Shown here piece after piece: positions 7,716 to 14,025 of a stretch of DNA of 33,791 bases. Origin of the DNA: a virus; the IMG/VR virus record IMGVR_UViG_3300028790_000012, positions 1 through 33,791 of that record, one strand, 5' to 3'. Under the pieces are notes generated by a model. The model worked only from the letters and a program-made list of their open reading frames with translations, did not search any database and was not told where the DNA came from. Numbering within the stretch: position 1 is the stretch's first letter; each line of letters starts with the position of its first letter. A program made the position numbers and the translations under genes.

Positions 7716-7800
7716 GGTACGTCTAAGGTACTCCTGCGCTAAACCTACTCGAACAATAGAAAATGAATCGGTTCTGCCGAGCCGTTATCTATCGCCCTGA

Positions 7801-7983
7801 GTGTGCCCCGGGTGTGCCCAGCCGCTTCCCGCGTCGAGCCGTGACCCGCATGAATGCTGGCGCTGCGCGGGTCGGGGGTACTGCCAGAGGGCTTACCTCC
7901 TAGGCACCAATCGGATCAATTTGCACGCTTTCGCGCGTTTGTGTGCCCCACTTTTCATAGGTAAAGGAGCCAAAGGGGATTAA
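7801..7983 (+). CDS. Doubtful small zinc-ribbon ORF
   Basis: A 60-codon frame beginning with GTG directly after an in-frame TGA. It has no ribosome-binding site. The first 30 residues carry CPGC, CWRC and a further Cys in GYC, which is the spacing of a small zinc ribbon. Codon use is less GC3-biased than in neighbouring genes, and the C-terminal half looks non-coding. It could be a degraded remnant of a zinc-ribbon gene or a chance frame. The frame lies on the plus strand, reading towards the integrase cluster. Confidence 0.25.
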   Translation: MCPGCAQPLPASSRDPHECWRCAGRGYCQRAYLLGTNRINLHAFARLCAPLFIGKGAKGD

Positions 7984-8029
7984 ACTAGCTCCAAGCTGTT
8001 CCAGTGTGCAGTGTGTGCCCATGTGCCCC
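7801..8029 (+). repeat. Direct repeats of GTGTGCCC(C) in the control region
   Basis: GTGTGCCC occurs at 7801, 7812, 7941 and 8013, with a near copy ATGTGCCCC at 8021-8029, all in the same orientation. The 9-mer GTGTGCCCC is exact at 7801 and 7941 and occurs again at 27890-27898, in the other large intergenic region just upstream of the capsid gene. Concentration in non-coding spacers suggests binding sites for one regulator. The first two copies lie within the candidate zinc-ribbon ORF and could partly reflect coding. Confidence 0.4.
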
Positions 8030-8099
8030 AGGGTGGGAACGCACCGAAGCACGCGAAAACAGCCTAAGCTTTCTCCCTTCACTCTTCGAGGAATTCGGC

Positions 8100-8381
8100 A
8101 TGCTCCACCGAACCCCCGCCGCAGGCAGCGCCGCTGCTGAACGCCTTTCCCTCCTGGCCCTCTTCGAGCGCCGCGCCGCGAAAGCGACCGGCTCCGCTCG
8201 AAGCGCGATCGAAGCGCAGATCGTGCACCTGCGCGCCGGCAAGATCATCGTCCAGGCGTACTTCCCCTGCGGCACCCTGCACGCGACCGTCTACTGCGCG
8301 ACCCGCGCCGAGGCCGATGCCGAGTTCGACGCGCTCGTCGCCGAGGGCTGGTCGATCACGCGTGAAGAGGTGCGCGTATGA
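8100..8381 (+). CDS. Hypothetical protein, first gene of the integrase cluster
   Basis: A 93-residue protein. The ATG at 8100 follows GAGGAATTCGGC, an acceptable ribosome site, and its stop overlaps the next ATG (ATGA). Residues 15-55 are helical and alanine/arginine-rich. The C-terminal part has a beta-like segment (KIIVQAYFPCGTLHATVYCAT) and an acidic helix. Two cysteines are present and there is no clear motif. It heads a five-gene rightward operon that includes the integrase, so it may assist in lysogeny control or recombination, but this is only context. Confidence 0.65.
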   Translation: MLHRTPAAGSAAAERLSLLALFERRAAKATGSARSAIEAQIVHLRAGKIIVQAYFPCGTLHATVYCATRAEADAEFDALVAEGWSITREEVRV

Positions 8382-8686
8382 GCAGCCAGCGCATCGACGC
8401 CGCCGTCGCCGCCCTTGCGGCGCTGAAGGCGCAGAAGAGGGCCGCAACGCACACGCCGGCCTCGCTCGGGGGCCGTTGCGCCACCGGCTATGAGCGCGAC
8501 CAGGGCACGCGAGTCCACGCCGTTCCGACCAGCGATGCGCTACTGCAAAACGGCTACTGTCTGACGCGCGCCGCCTGCGGCGCGAAGCCCGGCCCGCGAA
8601 GTGTCGGGTGGTCTTTGCGCGCCGGCTCTACGGTGTCGTGCCCCCGCTGCATCGCCGCCCTCGCCAAGATCGGGGGTGCGCAATGA
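8378..8686 (+). CDS. Hypothetical protein with a C-terminal CPRC motif
   Basis: A 102-residue protein coupled on both sides by ATGA overlaps (8378 with the preceding gene, 8683 with the integrase). The first 25 residues form an alanine-rich amphipathic helix. Later cysteines occur at 34, 61 and 67, and a CPRC at about 88-91 could build a zinc ribbon. It is immediately upstream of the integrase, in the position where some phages encode recombination-directionality or regulatory proteins. No HTH is visible, and the role is unassigned. Confidence 0.65.
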   Translation: MSSQRIDAAVAALAALKAQKRAATHTPASLGGRCATGYERDQGTRVHAVPTSDALLQNGYCLTRAACGAKPGPRSVGWSLRAGSTVSCPRCIAALAKIGGAQ

Positions 8687-10056
8687 CCGCCGCCCCGAAG
8701 CGCGGCACGCGCGCCGCCCCGATCCGTCGCGCCGTCCCCGGCGCACTGAGCACGCAGGAGTGCTCGGCCGCGCGGGTGCCCGAGGGCAAGTCGGAGCTCA
8801 TGCTCCACGACGGCGGCGGGCTGTACCTGCGCGTGCGCCCGAGCGGCCGGAAGACGTGGGTCTATCTCTACGGCTCGCGCCCCCGGGTGCGCGTCGTGAA
8901 CGTCCTGCCGTACCCCGAGCTCACGCTGGCGAAGGCGCGCCTGTGGGGCGCGGCGCAGCGCGACATGCTGCGCACGAACGCGGCCGACCCGGTCGTCAAG
9001 GCCCGCGAGGCGCGCGTGGCGCACACGACCGCGCGCACGCAGACCCTGTGGGCGATGTGCGAGGCGGTGTGGGAGGACATGAAGGAGCGCGGCCAGATCT
9101 CCTGGCGCAGCGATCGATCCGCGTTCAAGCACATTCCCGAGTGGGCGCGCACGATGCAGCCCGTGCACATCACGCGCGACCACGCCGAGCAGATCCTGTG
9201 CGAAGTGCGCGACGCGACGCCCGAGGGCTCGAAGACGGTGAAGGTGTTGAAGAAGGCCCTTTCCGCAGCCTTCACCCGCGCGAGCGTGGCCCGTGCGGGC
9301 ACGAACGCGAAGCGCAAGAACGCCGCCCTCGCCGCCTTCGGGGTGCGCGATAACCCGTTCCTCAAGCACGACCTGGGCATCCCGGTGGGGGTCGGTGGGC
9401 GGCACCTGCCGCGCGACGAGGCGCAGGCGTTCATCGCACGCCTGCTCGCCGAGCCGCAGGACGATCGGCGTGACCTCCTGCTGCTGACCCTGTACCTTGC
9501 CGGGCAGCGCAGCGCGCAGCTGGCCGCGGCCACGATCACGGTGGAGGCCGAGACGCAGGCGCCGTGCCTGCTCATCCTCGACGCGAAGCAGCGTGGCGAC
9601 ACGCCCCGGCCGCACGTGCTCCCGCTGCAGGGGCCGGCACTCGACCTGCTCGCCGGGCGCGGGCTGCTCGAAGACGGCGCGGCGATCTTCGGCGTCGACT
9701 ACGTCGGCGGGCACGCGCTCGCGAAAGCCGCGGGCAAGCTGTGCGCGCGGCTCGTGAAGGAGTGGCAGGCCGAGCTTGCCGCCGAGGGCAAGACGTTCGC
9801 GCACTTCTCGAAGGGGGCGATCCGCTCCGGCGCGTCGACCGGCCTCGCGCAGCTGGGCGTCGGCGACCAGATGGTCGACCTGCTGCTGTCGCACGGCCAG
9901 AAGACGGTCGACTGGGTGCACTACAACCGCTGGGAGTACCTGCCCGAGAAGCGCAAGGCGCTCGCGAAGTGGGAGTCGTGGCTCTCCGAGCCCGTGCCCG
10001 CGCCCGTCCTCGACGCCAACGCCGGCAAGGTCATCCCCCTGCGGCGCGCCGCCTGA
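8683..10056 (+). CDS. int: P4-type tyrosine recombinase (phage integrase)
   Basis: A 457-residue protein with ATG at 8683 overlapping the upstream TGA. An arm-binding DUF4102-like N-terminal domain is visible around residues 33-105 (LMLHDGGGLYLRVRPSGRKTWVYLY). It is followed by a SAM-like core-binding domain and a C-terminal catalytic domain. The catalytic set can be traced: R276 in AGQRSAQL, a lysine near 302 in the DAK hairpin, H374 with R381 in HFSKGAIRSG, H404 in LLSHGQ, and the nucleophile Y414 in VHYNRWEYL. The enzyme joins attP to a bacterial attB. The gene lies between early and tail genes with phage genes on both sides, as in a non-integrated genome map. Confidence 0.93.
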   Translation: MTAAPKRGTRAAPIRRAVPGALSTQECSAARVPEGKSELMLHDGGGLYLRVRPSGRKTWVYLYGSRPRVRVVNVLPYPELTLAKARLWGAAQRDMLRTNAADPVVKAREARVAHTTARTQTLWAMCEAVWEDMKERGQISWRSDRSAFKHIPEWARTMQPVHITRDHAEQILCEVRDATPEGSKTVKVLKKALSAAFTRASVARAGTNAKRKNAALAAFGVRDNPFLKHDLGIPVGVGGRHLPRDEAQAFIARLLAEPQDDRRDLLLLTLYLAGQRSAQLAAATITVEAETQAPCLLILDAKQRGDTPRPHVLPLQGPALDLLAGRGLLEDGAAIFGVDYVGGHALAKAAGKLCARLVKEWQAELAAEGKTFAHFSKGAIRSGASTGLAQLGVGDQMVDLLLSHGQKTVDWVHYNRWEYLPEKRKALAKWESWLSEPVPAPVLDANAGKVIPLRRAA

Positions 10057-10065
10057 AAGGTTCCC

Positions 10066-10335
10066 ATGCGACACGCAATCACGACCCGCTACGTCGGGCC
10101 CACGAACCACACAGGCGCTCGCATCGCGGCGACGAGCCCCGGGCGCTCGCTGTCGGTGCGCTACGATCACGCCGCCGACGAGGCCGCGAACCACCAGAGC
10201 GCGGCCGAGGCGCTCGCAAAGCACCTGCAGTGGCGCGGGCGTTGGCAGGGGGCGCACACCCCGGACGGCTTCGTGTGGGTGCTCCTGGAGCGGTGCCCGA
10301 GCTTCGTTGTCGATCCCGACCTGGAGGCCCCATGA
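10066..10335 (+). CDS. Small conserved phage protein
   Basis: An 89-residue protein with AAAGG just before the ATG at 10066 and an ATGA overlap with the next gene. The sequence begins ITTRYVGPTNHTGARIAAT and has a YDHAADEAANHQSAAEALAKHLQW helix. This pattern recurs in small proteins of many phages of Gram-negative bacteria: a short beta hairpin followed by a helix that ends in a W-x-G turn. No activity is established for that group to my knowledge. It is expressed with the integrase here. Confidence 0.75.
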   Translation: MRHAITTRYVGPTNHTGARIAATSPGRSLSVRYDHAADEAANHQSAAEALAKHLQWRGRWQGAHTPDGFVWVLLERCPSFVVDPDLEAP

Positions 10336-10913
10336 GCGACGCCCCGCTTTCCTGGTCAGCGCTCGAAGCCGTCCACGAGCACTTCCGCCGCAAGGCGTTC
10401 GCCCTGGTCGAGGACGGGCAGGAGCTCGCGCCCCAACTCTTCGCGGTGCGCGCAAACCCGCGCGGGGAGATCCTGCAGATGAAGCCGTTCCCGGCGGACA
10501 TCATGCGGCGCGCGTTCGCCGACGACCTGGGCAAGCGGGCCTTCGCCCTCATGCTGCGCGACCTGACCAACGACACGACGTTTAGAGCGGCCAACCTGCG
10601 CCTGCTCGGCTTCACGCCGAACGTGTACGTGCAGATCGCCGAAGCGTGGTTCGTGATGCGCGATGCGGAGGACGGCAAGCTGATCGAAGCGTCGCTGCCA
10701 GTCTCCGCGCAGGCCGATCGCCGTGAGTGCGTGTTCATCGCGCTGCACCTGACCGGCCGCTCGGTCGTCGTCAGGCACGAGATCGTCGACAAGCCGCGCC
10801 GCCATGCGCTGCGCGGCGCGTTCCCCGCGGACAACGCAGACCTCGCGGCCTCGCGCGGTCTCTTCGCGATGCAGGATCCGACCCGGGGCAAGCGAGAGAA
10901 GCGGGACGGCTGA
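10332..10913 (+). CDS. Hypothetical protein, last gene of the integrase cluster
   Basis: A 193-residue protein from an ATG at 10332 that overlaps the preceding TGA. It is a mixed alpha/beta protein with a single long helix at the N-terminus, a central LRLLGFTPNVYVQIAEAWFVMRD segment and an ECVFIALHLTGRSVVVRHEI strand pair. It ends in a basic tail (RGKREKRDG). No cysteine cluster or membrane segment is present. I do not recognise the family. The gene is followed at once by a strong terminator that ends the rightward transcript. Confidence 0.7.
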   Translation: MSDAPLSWSALEAVHEHFRRKAFALVEDGQELAPQLFAVRANPRGEILQMKPFPADIMRRAFADDLGKRAFALMLRDLTNDTTFRAANLRLLGFTPNVYVQIAEAWFVMRDAEDGKLIEASLPVSAQADRRECVFIALHLTGRSVVVRHEIVDKPRRHALRGAFPADNADLAASRGLFAMQDPTRGKREKRDG

Positions 10914-10959
10914 ACGCCCTCACCGGCGCGCCGATTGCTGCGCGCCTTGTCCCTCTTGC

Positions 10960-10983
10960 GCCCGGCCTCGCCGGGCTTTTTTT
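10960..10983 (+). terminator. Intrinsic terminator of the integrase cluster
   Basis: A perfect GCCCGGC / GCCGGGC stem (10960-10966 and 10970-10976) with a CTC loop is followed by seven T residues on the plus strand. It sits 46 nt after the last rightward gene. No T-run follows on the minus strand, so it serves rightward transcription only. The converging tail transcript ends near 11014 without a visible terminator of its own. Confidence 0.9.
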
Positions 10984-11013
10984 CGCCCCGGCGCAGGGGC
11001 GCTGCGGCCCCGC

Positions 11014-11277
11014 CTACGGCTTGGCGCCGTCTGCCAAGGGGAGGGTAGCGGGTGGGTCGTCCGCGGCGCTCCTGCGGGCCTTGCCGCGTCGACCCGACTC
11101 CACCGCATGCAGCGGAACGACCGAGGGGGCCGGCGCCGGGGGCGCGTCCTGCTCGCGGCGCTGCTGCTCGATGCTGTCGATCAGGAGGCGCACCTCGTCG
11201 TGCTTGCACTGGCCGATGACTTGGCGCACGTAGTCCAGGCCGGCAGGAGCGAACACGATCACGTAGCGGTCGGGCAT
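11014..11277 (-). CDS. Small hypothetical protein at the end of the tail operon
   Basis: An 87-residue protein from an ATG at 11277 preceded by AAAGGA. The first 45 residues (DRYVIVFAPAGLDYVRQVIGQCKHDEVRLLIDSIEQQ) look globular, with a YVIVF strand and a helix. The remainder is proline/alanine-rich and low-complexity, then basic. It follows the tail fibre genes and is the last leftward gene before the convergent terminator. Position suggests a small tail-associated or regulatory protein, but no motif supports either. Confidence 0.65.
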   Translation of the reverse strand: MPDRYVIVFAPAGLDYVRQVIGQCKHDEVRLLIDSIEQQRREQDAPPAPAPSVVPLHAVESGRRGKARRSAADDPPATLPLADGAKP

Positions 11278-11290
11278 CTCGGGTTTCCTT

Positions 11291-11707
11291 TCAGGCGGTG
11301 ACGGTGACATTGAACGTCACGGTGGAGCGGGCGGGCGCGGTGCCCGCGGCGTTGTTGAAGATCTCGGCCTTGATCTGCGCCTGGGTCGTGCCCGAGGTGC
11401 CCCGGTCCCAGGTCAGCACGCGCGCGACGTTCAGCGCCACGACGGCGCCCATGGTGACGCCGGTCGGATCGGTGCCGGAAATTTTCGTGAACTTGATCCA
11501 GTGCAACGCGCCTGGCGACCCTCCGGGCGGCGTGTACCACCGCGACGGCGTCGCACTAGAACCATTGCCGGAAACGTTGATCGATCCGTCCTGATTCCAC
11601 GCCGCCGCCGCGCGGTGCAGGCCACTAAGGACATCCGAAAGGACGAGCGTGTAGGGACTGGGGCCACTGCCACCGCCCGCCACCAACACATGCAAGATGC
11701 CCGTCAT
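11291..11707 (-). CDS. Small tail-fibre-associated protein
   Basis: A 138-residue protein. The ATG at 11707 overlaps the stop of the tail fibre gene (ATGA). It is glycine- and threonine-rich, with many short beta strands (LVAGGGSG, SINVSGNGSSATPSRWY, TVTFNVTVTA). This matches phage virion surface or fibre-tip proteins and not an enzyme or chaperone. Codon use is less GC-biased than in upstream structural genes, like the 3' part of the fibre gene. It may be a fibre cap or decoration protein. A chaperone role is less likely from its composition. Confidence 0.65.
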   Translation of the reverse strand: MTGILHVLVAGGGSGPSPYTLVLSDVLSGLHRAAAAWNQDGSINVSGNGSSATPSRWYTPPGGSPGALHWIKFTKISGTDPTGVTMGAVVALNVARVLTWDRGTSGTTQAQIKAEIFNNAAGTAPARSTVTFNVTVTA

Positions 11708-13482
11708 GACAGGCCCTCTCCCAGCACCCGGAAAATGTTGTTTGTCCCGTTGAGGCAAACCACGGTAATGAAGGCATGCGGCGCAAGCGTCCGATTCCCG
11801 GTTAGATAGGTGCCAACTCCCCACCGGATCTCCGTGCTGATCGCTTGAATTAGCGTGCGTGCCGCCGATTGCGCATTGTAGATAGTGACAACATCTCCAT
11901 CGACGAACTGCCCCGGGACAATAATTGGATTGCCACCCGTCATTTGGATAAAGCCTCCACGATGCGCGTAGGCAACGTTCAGGTCGCTACCCTGAATGAA
12001 ATTCCTGAGTCGACTCCAGCCCAGCTCCAACCCGTTGATGCTGTCGATGATGTTCGTGTTGTTGATGGTCAGCTTGATCTGACCGTTGACGCCGAGTTGC
12101 AGGTTGCCCGTTGGCACCTGCATGAGCGAGGTATTGTTGCCGTCGCAGTAGGCATAGAACTTCGTCGCGTTGCCCGTGTCCAGGCCCAGAAAGGCCGCCG
12201 ATGCCCCGTTGACTTCGAGCACGCCCCGGCCGCTCGCCGAGTTGGCGGTCGTTTTCACACCGACAAGCATCTGGGCCTCGATCGATCCGAGCAAGCGCAT
12301 CTTCTCGACGCCGACCGTGGAGAACGCGAGCGTGTTCGAGGCCGCGCGGAACATGCCCATGTCGAGGACGGTCGAGAACGAGTAGGCCGGCGCCGTCTCC
12401 AGGCCCGCCGAGGTCGCGACCTGCGTGCCCGCGCCGACGGTCGCCAGTGCGGCTGTGAGCGTCAGGCGAGCGACGCTTTGCGTGGCGAAAACCATCGAGT
12501 CGGTTGAGTGGACGAATTGAATCAGCCCGGCCCCATTGTTTTCGGGATCGCCGAAGGCGATGTACGCGTTGTTCGTGTTCGGCGTGAGGATGGCCATGCC
12601 GGTGTTGCCGGCGGACTCCACGACGAAACCATTCGACGACGAAGTCGGCCCCGTCCCCCCATAGACCCCACCATCGCGCACGCCGAGCGCGCCGTAGGTC
12701 GAGCCGCCCAGTAGCAGCTGTGTCGCATTCACGCGCATGCGCTCAACGCCAGAGGTGGAGAAGGCGAGGACGCCCGCGCCGGGGCGCCAGAGGCCGGTGG
12801 AGGCTTCGTTGATGAAGGCAAGCGATGGCGCGGGCTCGGTGCCATCGGGCAAGCGAATCAGCGAGCCCGCGCCGGTGCCGATCAGGTCCCACTTGACTCC
12901 GTTGAAAACGAGTTGTTGCGATGGCACGATCGACGTGTTCGCGGGCAGGCCCCACGACGCGTCGGCCAGGCCGGTGCCTGTGTTGATGTAGTAGTCGCCT
13001 GCCGTGTTGAGCCCTGCTGGCACAGGCAACGTCGCGTCGACCGAGCCGCGATAGCCCCCGGTCGTGACCGTGATGAGCGAGGGATCGATCTTGCCCGAGG
13101 CCGCGGTCTTGACGAGCTTGCCCGCGTCGCTCGCGCCAGCGCTCGAATCAATCGCGGGCGGCAGCGGAATCATCCCAGCGGGCAGCATGCCGTATGGATT
13201 GAGGCGCGGCACCTTGTCCGGCGTGGCGACCGTCACCACGTCGGCGAGTTTCAGGTAGCGCGCATCGCCCTCGACGTCCGTCAGGTACTCCGGCGGGACG
13301 GTCGGCGTCATGGTCAGGAACGGCAGCGCGGCGTACTTCGCCGCACCATTGCCGGCCTTCATCTTGATGCCCGCGCCGGCGCGTTCGAGCACGAGCTCGC
13401 CGTCGCCCAGCACCAGATCGTGCGCCGCCCAGTCGGCCGTCGTGCCGACGAGCAGTCGCGTGCGTGCGTTGATGTCGGCCAT
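11704..13482 (-). CDS. Tail fibre protein (receptor-binding candidate)
   Basis: A 592-residue protein with TAGGAG upstream of the ATG at 13482. The N-terminus (RLLVGTTADWAAHDLVLGDGELVLER, residues 8-33) has the form of tail-fibre N-terminal domains that attach to the virion. Next comes a middle region with a roughly 35-residue repeat seen twice, about 218-251 and 363-397, each ending LAFSTxGVExMR. These repeats are common in trimeric beta-prism fibre shafts. The last 130 residues are Asn/Gly/Thr-rich and are encoded by DNA of clearly lower GC, as expected of an exchangeable receptor-binding tip. No intramolecular chaperone catalytic Ser-Asp motif was recognised. Confidence 0.88.
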   Translation of the reverse strand: MADINARTRLLVGTTADWAAHDLVLGDGELVLERAGAGIKMKAGNGAAKYAALPFLTMTPTVPPEYLTDVEGDARYLKLADVVTVATPDKVPRLNPYGMLPAGMIPLPPAIDSSAGASDAGKLVKTAASGKIDPSLITVTTGGYRGSVDATLPVPAGLNTAGDYYINTGTGLADASWGLPANTSIVPSQQLVFNGVKWDLIGTGAGSLIRLPDGTEPAPSLAFINEASTGLWRPGAGVLAFSTSGVERMRVNATQLLLGGSTYGALGVRDGGVYGGTGPTSSSNGFVVESAGNTGMAILTPNTNNAYIAFGDPENNGAGLIQFVHSTDSMVFATQSVARLTLTAALATVGAGTQVATSAGLETAPAYSFSTVLDMGMFRAASNTLAFSTVGVEKMRLLGSIEAQMLVGVKTTANSASGRGVLEVNGASAAFLGLDTGNATKFYAYCDGNNTSLMQVPTGNLQLGVNGQIKLTINNTNIIDSINGLELGWSRLRNFIQGSDLNVAYAHRGGFIQMTGGNPIIVPGQFVDGDVVTIYNAQSAARTLIQAISTEIRWGVGTYLTGNRTLAPHAFITVVCLNGTNNIFRVLGEGLS

Positions 13483-13491
13483 GAGTGACTC

Positions 13492-14025
13492 CTAGAGAAA
13501 GACGGTCGGCGCTTGCAGCGTGCCCGGGTTCGTGAATATCGGCGCGGGGGCGGTCGGCGTGCCGCCGATGATCCAGTCGGGGGCGGGCGCGGCCGGCGTC
13601 GAGCCGATGATCCACACGCCGTCCATGACCAGGAAGTCGCTCGCGAGCGGCAGGTACTCGGCGGCGACGCTGATGCGCCAGACCCACAGGCGCGCGACCG
13701 GGACGAGCTCCACCTGAAGGTCGGTCATGAACTTGACAGGCGTCGGCGCGGTGTTCGTGCCGGCAACACCTGCGCGCAAGCCCGGCAGGTTCATCGTGAC
13801 CCACTCGTCCCAGGCGTGCGCGTTGACCCACGACAGCCACGCCCCGTAGAGCGTCTGATCGATCATGAAGACGAGCGCGATCTGGTGCGGCAGCGCGCGG
13901 TGCATGCGGCGCTGGCGCGTGTTGCCCGCCTCCATCGGGGTGCGCACGAGCCCCGCGAACGCGGTCGCGCTGTGGCCCTCGATGCGCGAGGCGCACGGGA
14001 AGCTGGCAGGGTAGGCGGTCGCCAT
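13492..14025 (-). CDS. Conserved tail-tip accessory protein, function unknown
   Basis: A 177-residue protein whose ATG shares a base with the stop of the J-like gene (TGATG). It is rich in tryptophan and hydrophobic residues: ALVFMIDQTLYGAWLSWVNAHAWDEWVTMNLPG at about 50-82 and LVPVARLWVWRISVAAEYLP later. The C-terminal 40 residues contain a twice-repeated (W)IIG-TP-A-AP pattern. It lies between the tip protein and the tail fibre, so it probably helps connect the fibre to the tip or is itself a small tip component. I cannot assign a family name. Confidence 0.7.
   Translation of the reverse strand: MATAYPASFPCASRIEGHSATAFAGLVRTPMEAGNTRQRRMHRALPHQIALVFMIDQTLYGAWLSWVNAHAWDEWVTMNLPGLRAGVAGTNTAPTPVKFMTDLQVELVPVARLWVWRISVAAEYLPLASDFLVMDGVWIIGSTPAAPAPDWIIGGTPTAPAPIFTNPGTLQAPTVFL

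Larger units (their letters stand above)
7650..8099. promoter_or_regulatory. Divergent control region between early (leftward) and integrase (rightward) units
   Basis: A 450-bp stretch with distinctly lower GC than its surroundings, between genes read in opposite directions. It holds a perfect inverted repeat at 7696-7715, several GTGTGCCC repeats on the plus strand, and AT-rich patches at 7741-7775 and 7960-7990 where promoters are expected. No unambiguous -35/-10 pair could be fixed by eye. A low-confidence zinc-ribbon ORF at 7801-7983 is the only protein candidate. It is also a reasonable place to look for attP, but no core could be recognised. Confidence 0.6.

Noticed and set aside
8554-10455. 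A 633-codon open frame antisense to the integrase gene
   Set aside because: It mirrors the high-GC codon pattern of the integrase on the other strand, is very rich in Arg/Ala/Leu, has no motif, and the integrase frame carries all catalytic residues.
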